From: JAUIET01 sp039111475
GTDB taxonomy: Bacteria; Pseudomonadota; Gammaproteobacteria; Pseudomonadales; JAUIET01
Direction: 5' to 3'
DNA length: 64,000 nt
Assembly: GCA_039111475.1 (NCBI GenBank)
Contig: JBCCIP010000002.1
Span: 124,001 to 188,000, forward strand
A program made the position numbers and the translations under genes. Within the stretch, counting starts at the first letter, position 1. Each line of letters opens with the position of its first letter. Shown here one piece after another: positions 27,156 through 36,837 of this stretch. The notes beneath the pieces were generated by a model. That model did not search any database and was not told the origin of the DNA. It worked only from the letters and a program-made list of their open reading frames with translations.

Positions 27156-28213
27156 CTGATCAGACTATAGAGCTGCTGGAGCAAGTAAATGCAGCACGCT
27201 CTTCGAACAGCACACTTAACATTCTTGGCGGCTGCAGTAAGCGTTTTCTGGGTCGTGAGCAAACAGCTGATGCAGCGCTTGACGTATCAAAACATACAGG
27301 AATAGTTAGTTATGAGCCCGTTGAGCTAGTGCTGACTGCACGTGCTGGGACTCGATTACTGGATATAGAGGCCGCTTTAGCAGAGCAAGGCCAGGCATTG
27401 GCGTTTGATCCACCGCACTTTTCGGAGCAAGCAACCCTTGGCGGTACTCTGGCCTGTAACCAATCGGGACCGGCACGACCCTGGCAAGGCTCTGTTCGAG
27501 ACGCGGTACTGGGTATTCGTTTAATCAATGGCCGCGGCGAGCACCTGCGTTTTGGTGGCCAGGTGATGAAAAACGTGGCGGGATACGATGTGTCGCGAGC
27601 GCAGGCAGGCGCCTATGGAACACTGGGTGTGATTACAGAGATAAGTTTGAAAGTCCTGCCCAAGCCAAAAGCCACGTTAACCTTGGTTCAGACGTTGGAT
27701 GCCGCAAGTGCGATTCAGGCAATGAATGAGCGTGCAGGAAAATCTCAACTTCTGGCTGGCGCATGCTGGGTTGATGGGGCTCTTTATTTGCGACTGTCAG
27801 GCAGCCCTGCAGTGGTAGCTGGGGCGGCGAAAGAATGGGGCGGCAATGAACTGGATGACGAGCTCTCATTTTGGCGTTCAATCAGGGAGCAGCAGCATTC
27901 TTTTTTTTCGAGTGTGGAAAATGTTTGGCGCTTTTCAATAAGGTCCAGTGCCACGCTGTGGCGGCAAGATGCACCGTGGATAATTGACTGGGGTGGCGCC
28001 CAACGTTGGTTACGTGGCGAGTTTGATTTTGCAACGTTGGAAGCCGAAGCGTCCGATGCCAAAGGCCAGGTTAGCTTGTTTCGAGGCGAGCGTCGAAACG
28101 ATGAGGTATTCGCCACTCTATCGCCGGGCGGAAAACTATTGCATCAACGATTAAAAAAGGCGTTCGACCCGCAGGGAATTTTCAACCCAGGACGGCTGTA
28201 TAGCTGGATGTAG
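27152..28213 (+). CDS. glcE: Glycolate oxidase FAD-binding subunit GlcE-like
   Basis: 353 residues. It carries the shortened FAD-linked oxidase domain of GlcE: LNILGGCSKRFLGR, LTARAGTRLLDIEAALAEQGQ and FGGQVMKNVAGYDVSR, with a C-terminal QGIFNPGRLY. It forms the GlcDEF complex. ATGA overlap with glcD and 7 bases before glcF. Confidence 0.9.
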   Translation: MTDQTIELLEQVNAARSSNSTLNILGGCSKRFLGREQTADAALDVSKHTGIVSYEPVELVLTARAGTRLLDIEAALAEQGQALAFDPPHFSEQATLGGTLACNQSGPARPWQGSVRDAVLGIRLINGRGEHLRFGGQVMKNVAGYDVSRAQAGAYGTLGVITEISLKVLPKPKATLTLVQTLDAASAIQAMNERAGKSQLLAGACWVDGALYLRLSGSPAVVAGAAKEWGGNELDDELSFWRSIREQQHSFFSSVENVWRFSIRSSATLWRQDAPWIIDWGGAQRWLRGEFDFATLEAEASDAKGQVSLFRGERRNDEVFATLSPGGKLLHQRLKKAFDPQGIFNPGRLYSWM

Positions 28214-28220
28214 AGCACGC

Positions 28221-29444
28221 ATGCACACTCGTATTCATCCAAAGTTTAGCACCAGGCCGGAGATAGAAGAGGCGCAAGATATTCTGCGCGCTTGCGTACA
28301 TTGTGGATTTTGCACCGCTACTTGCCCTACGTATTTAGAACTTGGTGACGAGCGAGACGGGCCGCGCGGGCGAATACACCTTATAGGGCAGTTCCTGGAA
28401 GAAGGCAGCGCCACTATGAAAACGGTGAGTCATCTGGATCGTTGCCTGACGTGCAGGGCATGTGAAACTACCTGCCCGTCTGGCGTCGAATACGGCCGGC
28501 TTGCTGATATTAGTCGATACACTCTCGAACAAGAGGTAAAGCGTCCATTGTTGCAAAGATTGATGCGCTGGGGTTTGTTGCGCGTTCTGCCTTACAAGCA
28601 GCGTTTTGGATTTCTATTACGAATTGGGCAGTTATGCAGGCCGGTATTGCCTCGCATTATTGCGAAAGAAATTCCAGCAAAGCAAATTGAGTTGCTCCGT
28701 CCAGCTCGCACGCATCAGCGCAAGATGCTTATGCTAAGCGGTTGCGCACAATCGGTGGCAACTCCAAATACAAATAATGCTGCTGCCAGAGTACTGGATC
28801 GGCTAGGCATTACTGTGATTGAACCCTCTAACAGCGTTTGTTGTGGCGCTGCGAGTTACCACCTGTCCGAGCAAGATCAAGCAAAAGACTTCGCGCGGAG
28901 GAATATTGATGCCTGGTGGCCACTGGTAGAGCAGGGTGCAGAGTACGTGGTTGTATCAGCATCCGGGTGTGGCAATATCGTGAAGGATTATGGAGAGCTG
29001 CTCAGAGACGACCCGCAATACGCCGAAAAGGCAAAGCAGTTGAGCAAGATAGCGCGGGATCTAAGCGAGGTAATCCTCGACGAAAATCTTGAATCTTTGC
29101 AATTGGCAAAAGCGGAGGCTAGCATTGCTATTCATTGCCCATGTTCTTTGCAGCACGGCCAGCAATTGCCGGGAGTGTTGGAGGAAATTTTCAGCTCTCT
29201 GCGCATACCCACAACAAAAACACATGACAAGCACTTATGCTGTGGCTCGGCAGGCACTTACTCAATTCTGCAGCCAGCAATGAGCCGTAAGCTGCTCAGC
29301 AATAAAGTGAAAGCGCTCACAACCGACAACCCTGATGAAATTGTGACGGCGAATGTTGGCTGCCAACTGCATCTGGCTGCTGGGGCCGGCATTCCGGTCA
29401 GACACTGGATCGAATGGGTTGATGAAATCACCGACCCACATTGA
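28221..29444 (+). CDS. glcF: Glycolate oxidase iron-sulfur subunit GlcF-like
   Basis: 407 residues. Two 4Fe-4S clusters are bound by Cys25/28/31/35 (CVHCGFCTATC) and Cys75/78/81/85 (CLTCRACETTC). Two CCG-type motifs follow (VCCGAASYH, LCCGSAGTY), as in heterodisulfide-reductase-like subunits. It passes electrons from GlcDE to the quinone pool. It completes the operon; the next gene is convergent, 8 bases away. Confidence 0.92.
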   Translation: MHTRIHPKFSTRPEIEEAQDILRACVHCGFCTATCPTYLELGDERDGPRGRIHLIGQFLEEGSATMKTVSHLDRCLTCRACETTCPSGVEYGRLADISRYTLEQEVKRPLLQRLMRWGLLRVLPYKQRFGFLLRIGQLCRPVLPRIIAKEIPAKQIELLRPARTHQRKMLMLSGCAQSVATPNTNNAAARVLDRLGITVIEPSNSVCCGAASYHLSEQDQAKDFARRNIDAWWPLVEQGAEYVVVSASGCGNIVKDYGELLRDDPQYAEKAKQLSKIARDLSEVILDENLESLQLAKAEASIAIHCPCSLQHGQQLPGVLEEIFSSLRIPTTKTHDKHLCCGSAGTYSILQPAMSRKLLSNKVKALTTDNPDEIVTANVGCQLHLAAGAGIPVRHWIEWVDEITDPH

Positions 29445-29452
29445 TGCAGTGT

Positions 29453-29992
29453 TTACGCCTGGTGTGCAAACGTTTCTTCTGCAAACTTCTTTAAATCATA
29501 CGCACAACGATTAAAACCAGCCTCCACCGCTGGCGCAAAATGCCGCATCATCGAGTCTTTTTCGGGTCCTGAGAATTCATCAATACTGATGTAAGTGCAG
29601 CTGCTTTCATCCAAAGCCTTTAAGAACTGGCTACGCACAGCGTGCACTGGATCATTCTCTTTGTTTTCCATTTGCCAGGCGATGCATCTCATCGGTTCTA
29701 TTCTGCAAATGTACTCTACTTGCTGTGATGGTCCTGATCCAAGATCAACCATCATATCTACTGCGGAACCAATCTCCAGCGACTCATTTTTCACACTGGG
29801 ACAGAAACCGTTCCACGCGCCGTAATTGTCGAAATCCAAGAGTATCTTCCATACCAGCTCTACTGGGGCTTTAATGGTGACTTCGTCCGAACTAACAGTA
29901 CTTTCGGTAATCATAATGTTGGCATGCTCATATTGATGATTCTTTATCTCGCCGGTAAGGGCTGTTAATGTGCCCTGGAACACCTTGCCCAT
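29453..29992 (-). CDS. SRPBCC-family ligand-binding protein
   Basis: 179 residues as drawn. An internal ATG at 29914 (MITESTVSSDEVTIKAPVE) may be the true start, since the first 26 residues are not typical of the family. The START/polyketide-cyclase pattern includes VTIKAPVELVWKILLDFDNYGAWNGFCPSV and an acidic C-terminal segment. Such proteins bind hydrophobic ligands in a deep cavity. It is a single gene convergent with glcF; partner and ligand are unknown. Confidence 0.8.
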   Translation of the reverse strand: MGKVFQGTLTALTGEIKNHQYEHANIMITESTVSSDEVTIKAPVELVWKILLDFDNYGAWNGFCPSVKNESLEIGSAVDMMVDLGSGPSQQVEYICRIEPMRCIAWQMENKENDPVHAVRSQFLKALDESSCTYISIDEFSGPEKDSMMRHFAPAVEAGFNRCAYDLKKFAEETFAHQA

Positions 29993-30218
29993 ATCAGATT
30001 GGTGAATTCACGCCGCTGCTCACTTCGTTGATCACAACCACTCTTCTGTTCAAACGTTGCATGTGGTCTCGCAGCAAGTGCCATTTAACCTGCGGATTGC
30101 GCGATAACGCTTTTATAGATACCGATAGTAATCTGCTCTACTCCCGCAGACAATTACGAAGTTGGCAGGACTTCAGCAAGACGGTTACAATCACCTGTCA
30201 AAATTGAGGACGCTTATA

Positions 30219-30530
30219 ATGGCTGATACTCCCGCTTACGTAATCGCAAATTTTATTGTTCATGACAAAGATGAGTACCGAAAGTATGAGAAAGGTTTCT
30301 TTCCTATTCTAAAACGTCACGAGGGTGAATTTTTTACCTTTGATGACAACCCGATTACGTTCGAAGGCGCAGACCCTAGAGAAGGGCGAATGGTGATTTT
30401 CAAGTTTCCTAATGAGGAAGCAGCCACGGCCTGGTATAACGATCCCGAGTATCAAGCCCTGTCAGAGTTCCGCAGAGCAGGTACCGAGCTTAAGTTTTTA
30501 ACCATGGTGCATGGTTTACCACCCAGGTAA
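30219..30530 (+). CDS. DUF1330 protein
   Basis: 103 residues from ATG 30219, preceded by TTGAGGA; an upstream in-frame start at 30162 lacks support. It is a dimeric alpha-beta-barrel of the DUF1330 family: AYVIANFIVHDKDEYRKYEKGF, RMVIFKFPNEEAATAWYNDPEYQ. Small helper proteins of this type are common beside CoA-metabolism genes; function unknown. It lies 56 bases upstream of the acetoacetyl-CoA synthetase and probably shares its transcript. Confidence 0.85.
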   Translation: MADTPAYVIANFIVHDKDEYRKYEKGFFPILKRHEGEFFTFDDNPITFEGADPREGRMVIFKFPNEEAATAWYNDPEYQALSEFRRAGTELKFLTMVHGLPPR

Positions 30531-30585
30531 TCTAACCTGCGGGCTAAACTTTACCACGTAAACAATTCCTGGACGTAGTCTTGAT

Positions 30586-32541
30586 ATGAGTGTTTTGTGG
30601 CAACCAAACCAACACCGCATCGATGCAGCGCAAATTACTGCGTTCGCACGCTTGGCTAAAGAACGCTGGCCGGATTTAGACCTCAACAACTACGACGCGA
30701 TTTATCAGTGGTCCATTGATAATCCTGAGGCGTTTTGGCAAGCGGTGTGGGATTTTTCTGAGGTTAATGCCTCGGTTGTTGGCGAACGAGTATTAGTTGA
30801 CGGCTACAAAATGCCAGGTGCCCGCTGGTTTCCAGATGCGCGTCTGAACTTCGCTGAGAATCTATTGTGCAAGCGAGATGATTCAATCGCCCTGGTGTCA
30901 TTGCTTGAAAATGGCGTCAGAGAAACCACAACGTTTGAGCAGTTGTACCAGCAGGTTGCGCAATTAGCAGCTTATCTGCGAGAGCTTAATGTTCAGCCTG
31001 GTGATCGTGTTGCGGGTTTTATGCCGAACGTCGCAGAAACTGTGGTTGCGATGTTGGCAACAAGCAGTCTGGGTGCCGTGTGGACTTCCTGCTCGCCAGA
31101 TTTCGGTTTTCAGGGAGTAATGGACCGGTTTGGCCAGGCCGCACCCAAAGTGCTGTTTGCGGCTGATGGCTACTACTACAACGGCAAATCCCACAACTCT
31201 TTGGAAAAACTGCGTGATATCTCTCAGAAGATCGACAGTGTAAGCACCGTTATTGTTGTATCACTGTTAAACGACTCTTTAGCGATCTCAGACATCGCCA
31301 ATGCAATTCTATACACCGATGTGCTGGCCAAGCACCAACATGTGCACGACATAGAGTTTGCGCAGCTTCCTTTCGATCATCCTTTGTATGTAATGTATTC
31401 CTCAGGCACAACCGGGGTGCCAAAGTGCATTGTGCATGGCGCTGGTGGGACATTACTGCAACACCTGAAAGAGCATCGTTTGTTATGTGATGTTGGCGAA
31501 GACGATGTGTTCTTCTATTTCACAACCTGCGGATGGATGATGTGGAATTGGCTGGTATCAGGGCTTGCCAGCGGTGCGACACTGGTTCTATACGATGGCT
31601 CACCGTTCGCCCAGCAAGGAAAGTTGTTGCTGGATGCGATCGACAAGGAAGGCATCACCGTTTTTGGTACCAGCGCAAAGTTTATTGCGGCGCTAGAGAA
31701 GGAAGAGCTTAAGCCAAGAGAATCGCACAGCCTTGCTAGCTTGAAGACCATACTTTCTACCGGATCTCCTTTGTCGCATGAGAGCTTTGAATACGTTTAC
31801 AGGGATTTTAAGTCAGATGTCTGTCTATCGTCTATCGCAGGTGGCACAGATATTGTTTCCTGTTTCGTAGGAGGTTGCCCAACATTGCCTGTTTACACTG
31901 GCGAAATTCAATGTCGTGGCCTGGGCATGGCGGTCGAATTCTGGAACGACGATGGCAAAGCGCTGGCGAGCGGTAAAGGCGAACTGGTGTGCGTTAAACC
32001 GTTTCCCTGCATGCCCATCGGATTCTGGAATGACGAGGACGGTAGTAAATACCACGCCGCGTACTTTGATCAGTATGAGAACGTATGGTGCCATGGTGAT
32101 TATGGTGAGATAACCGAAAACGGTGGCGTGATCATTCATGGCCGCTCTGATGCGGTGTTAAACCCGGGCGGTGTCCGCATTGGTACGGCAGAGATTTATC
32201 GGCAGGTTGAGAAGCTGGAGCAAATTGTTGAGAGCATCGTCATTGGCCAGGACTGGGCTGATGATGTTCGCGTGGTCTTATTCGTGGTTCTTCGAGACGG
32301 CGTGCTGTTAGACGAACAACTGGAAGACACCATTCGCAAAACCATTCGCAAGCACACAACGCCGCGGCATGTGCCTGCGAAGATTATAGCTGTCAGTGAC
32401 ATACCGCGAACGCTCAGCGGCAAAATTGTGGAACTGGCCGTTCGCAATGTTGTCCATAATCGCCCCGTCAAAAATACCGATGCGCTGGCGAATCCCGACG
32501 CGTTGGATCTTTACCGAGATTTAAGCGATTTGGCCAGCTGA
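30586..32541 (+). CDS. aacS: Acetoacetyl-CoA synthetase
   Basis: 651 residues, the usual AacS length. ANL-family motifs include the P-loop YSSGTTGVPK (271-280), TCGWMMWNWL, and the C-terminal lid segments HGRSDAVLNPGGVRIGTAEIY and PRTLSGKIVE. It converts acetoacetate, ATP and CoA to acetoacetyl-CoA in the cytoplasm, feeding thiolase cleavage to acetyl-CoA. In this region it would recover ketone-type end products of ring or branched-chain degradation (inference). Confidence 0.93.
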   Translation: MSVLWQPNQHRIDAAQITAFARLAKERWPDLDLNNYDAIYQWSIDNPEAFWQAVWDFSEVNASVVGERVLVDGYKMPGARWFPDARLNFAENLLCKRDDSIALVSLLENGVRETTTFEQLYQQVAQLAAYLRELNVQPGDRVAGFMPNVAETVVAMLATSSLGAVWTSCSPDFGFQGVMDRFGQAAPKVLFAADGYYYNGKSHNSLEKLRDISQKIDSVSTVIVVSLLNDSLAISDIANAILYTDVLAKHQHVHDIEFAQLPFDHPLYVMYSSGTTGVPKCIVHGAGGTLLQHLKEHRLLCDVGEDDVFFYFTTCGWMMWNWLVSGLASGATLVLYDGSPFAQQGKLLLDAIDKEGITVFGTSAKFIAALEKEELKPRESHSLASLKTILSTGSPLSHESFEYVYRDFKSDVCLSSIAGGTDIVSCFVGGCPTLPVYTGEIQCRGLGMAVEFWNDDGKALASGKGELVCVKPFPCMPIGFWNDEDGSKYHAAYFDQYENVWCHGDYGEITENGGVIIHGRSDAVLNPGGVRIGTAEIYRQVEKLEQIVESIVIGQDWADDVRVVLFVVLRDGVLLDEQLEDTIRKTIRKHTTPRHVPAKIIAVSDIPRTLSGKIVELAVRNVVHNRPVKNTDALANPDALDLYRDLSDLAS

Positions 32542-32599
32542 CCTTCATCCGATAAGGGGCTTTTCTGCTCGGTTCTTCCACCGTTACGCAAAATGCGAT

Positions 32600-33274
32600 T
32601 TACCAGTTATTGAAGTGCATCACGGACTCCACGTCAGGTCGATAAGCTGGTTTGAAGTTTGTACCTTTGGTGTACGCAATGGGAATCATTGCCACCTGCA
32701 TGTACTGCTCATAAGGAATGCCGAGTAATTCGGCTACTTCCTGCTCATGCATTAAGTGCAGAGTAGTCCAGGCGGTGCCTATTCCTCTTGCTCGAGCAGC
32801 CAGCATAAAGCTCCAGGTAGCGGGGATAATTGAGCCCAGAATTGATGCATGCGACATAGAGCCTGCAACCCCTTCGCCGTCGGTTCTTCCTTCAATACAA
32901 GGGATCATCAATACGGGTGCACGCCCTATGTTTTGTGCAAGGTATTCGGCTGAATTGGTCGAGCGCGTTTGGCTCTCGGTGAGCGAGCTGTCACCGCTGT
33001 CTTTGTGCAGATGATGAATCGCCTGTGGCATGGTTCGGTAGATATCAAACGTCTGCGAGTAGAGCTCGCCTAGCCTGGCTTTCTTGTCAGAATCGGTCAC
33101 AAACACGAACTGCCAACCCTGAGAATTTGAACCGCTGGGCGCCTGCACCGCCTGCTCAACACATTCCCGTATGGTCTCTCTGGCCACCGGGCGATCGAAA
33201 TCCAAACGCTTGCGAACCGCGCGAGTTGTACTGAGTAGCTCGTCGGCACTGAGACCTAATTGATCGTGTGGCAT
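32600..33274 (-). CDS. Nitroreductase-family flavoprotein
   Basis: 224 residues of the FMN-dependent nitroreductase fold: LLSTTRAVRKRLDFDRPV at the start, QAPSGSNSQGWQFVFVTDSDKK, and GIGTAWTTLHLMHEQEVAELLGIP. Enzymes of this fold reduce quinones, nitro groups or enones with NAD(P)H. It is 25 bases downstream of the GST gene and probably co-transcribed with it. Confidence 0.9.
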   Translation of the reverse strand: MPHDQLGLSADELLSTTRAVRKRLDFDRPVARETIRECVEQAVQAPSGSNSQGWQFVFVTDSDKKARLGELYSQTFDIYRTMPQAIHHLHKDSGDSSLTESQTRSTNSAEYLAQNIGRAPVLMIPCIEGRTDGEGVAGSMSHASILGSIIPATWSFMLAARARGIGTAWTTLHLMHEQEVAELLGIPYEQYMQVAMIPIAYTKGTNFKPAYRPDVESVMHFNNW

Positions 33275-33299
33275 ATTATGTTTCCTTTGATTGGCTGGC

Positions 33300-33926
33300 T
33301 TACTGGCTTACTTGCCATTCTACGCCAGGTTCAGATGATTTGAATGCCGGCCTCTGGGTTAAGCCAAGCATATAGTTGGCCAGGTTTGGGTGAGCATCTA
33401 GCGTTACAAAACCATTTCCCAGATACACGCTGTACCCCACGCCAATATCTGCTGCGGAAAAACCGTCAGCAAGTAAAAACTCGGAATTGGCCAGATGCGC
33501 GTCTAAAACTTCAAACCCTTTCGTAAGCCTTTTTGATTCGAGTTTTTGAATAACGTCGGAGCGCTCTTCCGGTTTGATGAATACTTGTTGTTGTAACAAC
33601 GCGGCACCGTGTACCGCCAGCGTTTCCGCAAAGTGCACCCATTGCAGCCATGCGTTTCGCTCAGCGTGCTCACGTGCGCGTCCCAAAACGCCATTGTCAT
33701 AGCGTTCACACAAATACTGGCAAATAGCGCCAGATTCAAACAATGTTACGTCGCCGTCGCGCAATGCAGGCACACGGCCAAGCGGGTGTACGGCCAGATA
33801 ATCGGGGGCGCGTAAGTAAGTTAGATCAAACGGCATTTCGACACAATCGAATTCAATCCCCAGTTCGTTCAGCAGCCAAAGTGACCGCATTGAGCGCGAG
33901 CCTGGCACGTGATAAAGCGTGATCAT
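33300..33926 (-). CDS. Glutathione S-transferase
   Basis: 208 residues. The N-terminal thioredoxin-like domain (ITLYHVPGSRSMRSLWLLNEL, with the cis-Pro segment GRVPALRDG and LFESGAICQYL) is followed by the helical C-terminal domain (FSAADIGVGYSVYLG). Probable detoxification or isomerisation of electrophilic intermediates. It is divergent from the CoA-transferase gene, with a long-spaced palindrome in the shared promoter region (33986). Confidence 0.93.
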   Translation of the reverse strand: MITLYHVPGSRSMRSLWLLNELGIEFDCVEMPFDLTYLRAPDYLAVHPLGRVPALRDGDVTLFESGAICQYLCERYDNGVLGRAREHAERNAWLQWVHFAETLAVHGAALLQQQVFIKPEERSDVIQKLESKRLTKGFEVLDAHLANSEFLLADGFSAADIGVGYSVYLGNGFVTLDAHPNLANYMLGLTQRPAFKSSEPGVEWQVSQ

Positions 33927-33985
33927 GGTTTAAACAAAGCCTGCGAGAAGACCGAGACGCATGCGCTACGATAAACAATCGCCAT

Positions 33986-34009
33986 AAAACAGTCAATTCG
34001 GATTGTTTT
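33986..34009. promoter_or_regulatory. Long-spaced operator-like palindrome (GST/CoA-transferase)
   Basis: AAAACAGTCA (33986-33995), then 4 bases, then GGATTGTTTT (34000-34009), with arms matching at 7 of 10 positions. The core CAGTC to ATTG spacing is 7 instead of the 3 seen in the main sites. Arm sequence and position between divergent genes match the regulon pattern. It shares its spacing with the perfect palindrome at 45531. Confidence 0.45.
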
Positions 34010-34077
34010 TGTCATAGGCATCTGATAGCGTCAATAGGGCGGTCTCCCCATAAAACAACTATAGGAGAACAGTAGCA

Positions 34078-35277
34078 ATGAATAGCAACGCTACAGGCCC
34101 AATGAGCGGCGTTCGAGTGATTGATCTTGGTGCAATGGTTACAGGTCCAATGGCCACGACCATACTCTCTGATCAAGGTGCAGATGTCATAAAGATTGAG
34201 CCGCCCGGCATTGGTGATGTGATGCGCTACTTCGGTTCCAGCCGCAACGGGGTCAGCGGTCTTTACCACACTACCAATCGTGGCAAGCGTTCGCTGAGCT
34301 TGAATCTGAAGGCAAAAGCAGCGGTGGATGTTGTACATAAACTGGTGGCAACTGCAGACGTAGTTGCGCACAACTTCAGACCCGGTGTGGCTGAACGACT
34401 TGGCATCGACTATAAATCTCTGAAAAAGCACAACCCGGAGCTAATCTACCTTTCGGTGTGCGGGTTTGGCGATAGTGGCCCGTTGTCGCACAAGGCAGCC
34501 TACGATAACGTTATTCAGGCCTTTGCTGGCGTAGCGCAAAGTCAGGCGGATCTAAAAACCGGTGAACCAATTCAATACTACCAACTGTTTACCGATAAGC
34601 TGACGGCACTGACTGGTAGTCAGGCCATCAGTGCCGCTTTGTTTGCACGTGAGAGAGGCTGCGGCGGCCAACACATTCGGCTCTCCATGGTGGATTCTGT
34701 CGTCAATTTTTTGTGGGCTGATACTGCGGGCATTAATGCGTTTCTTGATCCCGGTGCGGACGAGGGCATGAACCCGTCCAAAGGCTTGCGTCTGATTAAA
34801 TTTAAAGATGGCTATGGGGCCATCGCGGGAGTAACCGATTCGCAGTTTCGCGGCTATTGTCGTGCATTTGATGAAGACGCCGACAACCCGCTTTTCGCCT
34901 CTGCGGCCGAGCGCAATAGTAATGCGCCAGCGCTAAAAGAAATGACCAAGCGCGTGTCAGAAAAGGCGCTTCAAATGACGCTGGCAGAAGCGATGGCGGC
35001 GTTAGAGGCCAACGATGTACCGTGCGCCATCGCACAAGATCTGGCTGACTTGCCAAATCACCCGCAAATGCAGGTCAACAATGCGTTTGCACATCTAGAT
35101 CACCCAATTGCCGGGAAAATGATAGAACCCAACAATCCAGCCAACTTTGATGGCACACCGTCACCACCGCTAAGAGTGTGCGCGAGTCTTGGCCAACACA
35201 CTCAAGAAATACTGGCTGAACTAGGTGTTACTGACGCCGACCAGAATGGCTTACGCGAAGCTGGAATTATCGGGTGA
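34078..35277 (+). CDS. CaiB/BaiF (class III) CoA transferase
   Basis: 399 residues: VRVIDLGAMVTGPMATTILSDQGADVIKIEPPGIGD at the start, GKRSLSLNLKAKAAVDVV, FRPGVAERLGIDY and LIYLSVCGFGDSGPLSHKAAYDNVIQA. It moves CoA between carboxylic acids through an aspartyl-CoA thioester; the nucleophile is probably in the LSMVDSVV segment. AGGAG lies 13 bases before the ATG. It overlaps the enoyl-CoA hydratase gene (GTGA). Confidence 0.92.
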   Translation: MNSNATGPMSGVRVIDLGAMVTGPMATTILSDQGADVIKIEPPGIGDVMRYFGSSRNGVSGLYHTTNRGKRSLSLNLKAKAAVDVVHKLVATADVVAHNFRPGVAERLGIDYKSLKKHNPELIYLSVCGFGDSGPLSHKAAYDNVIQAFAGVAQSQADLKTGEPIQYYQLFTDKLTALTGSQAISAALFARERGCGGQHIRLSMVDSVVNFLWADTAGINAFLDPGADEGMNPSKGLRLIKFKDGYGAIAGVTDSQFRGYCRAFDEDADNPLFASAAERNSNAPALKEMTKRVSEKALQMTLAEAMAALEANDVPCAIAQDLADLPNHPQMQVNNAFAHLDHPIAGKMIEPNNPANFDGTPSPPLRVCASLGQHTQEILAELGVTDADQNGLREAGIIG

Positions 35278-36065
35278 CTCATTTCAACGACATTCGGGTT
35301 GAACACCCCGAGCCAGGCATTGCTCGGATTATGTTCGCTCGGGCTAAATCAAATAATACGTTTCGCCCGCAAGGGCTTGCGGAACTCTGCATTGCGATGG
35401 ACGAGCTCAGCGCAGATGACAGCGTACGTGTAATTATCCTTGCGGCCGACGGCAAACATTTCTCCGCCGGAGCCGATATCCAGTTTCTCGATCAGGTAAC
35501 GCAGATGACGCCTGCGCAAATCAAGGAGCAGGTGTATCAGCATTTTCAGGGCGCGGCAAAACGATTGTGGTATTGCCCGAAACCGACCATAGCGCTGGTA
35601 CAAGGTGCAGCGGTGTCTGTCGGTTGCGAGCTGTCGCTGGCCTGTGATTTTCGGATTGCAGCGAATGATGCGTCCTTCCTGGAAGTGTGGATTAAGTTTG
35701 GCATCATGCCGCCCCTGGGTGGTACGTTTCTACTGCCGCGAATTATCGGGCTGGGGCGAGCGAAGGAGATGGTGCTCCGTGGCAAGCCCATGTTGGCCGC
35801 AGACGCACTGAATGCGGGGCTGGTCAGTGAGGTTGTGGCCAAGGACAAACTGGCTGAACGAGGTCTTGCGATGGCACGCGAGCTTTCGGCGCTTTCCTCG
35901 TCGGCCTACACCATTGTTAAAGAAGCGTTGCATAGAGGTTTGGACAGCTCAATGGACGCGGAGTGGACGGCCAACCTGCCGAATCAGGCTTTGCTGTTAT
36001 CCAGTGAAGATTTCCATGAGGGATTGAATGCGGCCAAGGAGAAGCGCACCGCACTGTTTAAGTGA
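35274..36065 (+). CDS. Enoyl-CoA hydratase/isomerase
   Basis: 263 residues with a GTG start overlapping the CoA transferase stop. Crotonase fold: oxyanion-hole segments FSAGADIQFL and VQGAAVSVGCELSLACDFRIA, and the catalytic-loop region WIKFGIMPPLGGTFLLPRIIG. It probably hydrates, isomerises or cleaves the CoA ester made by the upstream transferase. Complete at the C-terminus. Confidence 0.92.
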   Translation: MTHFNDIRVEHPEPGIARIMFARAKSNNTFRPQGLAELCIAMDELSADDSVRVIILAADGKHFSAGADIQFLDQVTQMTPAQIKEQVYQHFQGAAKRLWYCPKPTIALVQGAAVSVGCELSLACDFRIAANDASFLEVWIKFGIMPPLGGTFLLPRIIGLGRAKEMVLRGKPMLAADALNAGLVSEVVAKDKLAERGLAMARELSALSSSAYTIVKEALHRGLDSSMDAEWTANLPNQALLLSSEDFHEGLNAAKEKRTALFK

Positions 36066-36073
36066 TCACTAAA

Positions 36074-36091
36074 AAACAGACCAGACTGTTT
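36074..36091. promoter_or_regulatory. Operator-like palindrome upstream of PNPOx-like gene
   Basis: AAACAGACCAGACTGTTT is a clear copy, 9 bases after the enoyl-CoA hydratase stop and 110 bases before the next ATG. It separates the CoA transferase/hydratase operon from the following gene, which therefore probably has its own regulated promoter. Confidence 0.62.
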
Positions 36092-36200
36092 TTAATTTGC
36101 CAATTGGATTATGCTAGCGAACGCTGAACTGAGGCTTTGTTAGCAAAACAGCGCTTTTTCGGGCGAACAATTCATCTTACAGTAATGAGGACATATCACC

Positions 36201-36761
36201 ATGACCGCTCAATCAAAAAACTATGATGACGTAAAACAATATCGACTTGATGAAGAGCGTGAGCAAGAGTTGCTGCGTTCCCAGGGTGAATGTGTGTTTA
36301 TCTGGGCGAACAAAGCGGGACATCCACTGGGCGTAATCACCGCCTATGCAGCATTGGATGGCAAAATCTGGATGACGGCAACTAAAGAGCGAGTTCGCAT
36401 CAAGGCGATTGCGCGCGACCCGCGCTCCGCGGTTGTAGTCACCAGCACGGGTACTCATATGGGTGGCGGCAAAACGGTGACTTATAAAGGCCATACCGTG
36501 ATTCATGATGACCACGACACGAAAATGTGGTTCTACAAAATTTTGGCGGCCGGAATGGCGAAAAAAACGGAACACGATCCAGACAATAAATTCACTGCCG
36601 GATTAGACCCTGACATGTTTGTTCGGTTTCTGGATACTCCGGAACGCGTGGTGCTGGAATTCACTCATGAAATGAAGATTCCGTTTGATGGTGACAAGAT
36701 GGCTGAGGGAACGGCTGAGGCGTATGCGCAGTTTGCGGCGGATGAGGCAGCTAAAGGTTAA
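36201..36761 (+). CDS. Pyridoxamine-5'-phosphate-oxidase-like split-barrel protein
   Basis: 186 residues: ECVFIWANKAGHPLGVITAYAALDGKIWMTATKERVRIKAIARDPRSAVVVTSTG is the typical FMN/F420/heme split-barrel beginning. Family members reduce or bind flavin cofactors and small hydrophobic substrates. Not a true PdxH, since the PLP-binding C-terminal segment is not recognisable. Convergent with the CoA ligase gene. Confidence 0.86.
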   Translation: MTAQSKNYDDVKQYRLDEEREQELLRSQGECVFIWANKAGHPLGVITAYAALDGKIWMTATKERVRIKAIARDPRSAVVVTSTGTHMGGGKTVTYKGHTVIHDDHDTKMWFYKILAAGMAKKTEHDPDNKFTAGLDPDMFVRFLDTPERVVLEFTHEMKIPFDGDKMAEGTAEAYAQFAADEAAKG

Positions 36762-36837
36762 CTTCCTGCAAATCAATGGTCAGCTTATCGCCGTTCTTTG
36801 CGAGTGGGTTTTCAAATCAGCGGGGGCTAGAGAACAT

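Noticed and set aside
12121..34057. Shared 15-mer TCTCCCCATAAAAC at about 12121 and 34044
   Set aside because: One copy is inside the DUF3604 coding region and the other before a CoA transferase; no further similarity, so taken as chance.
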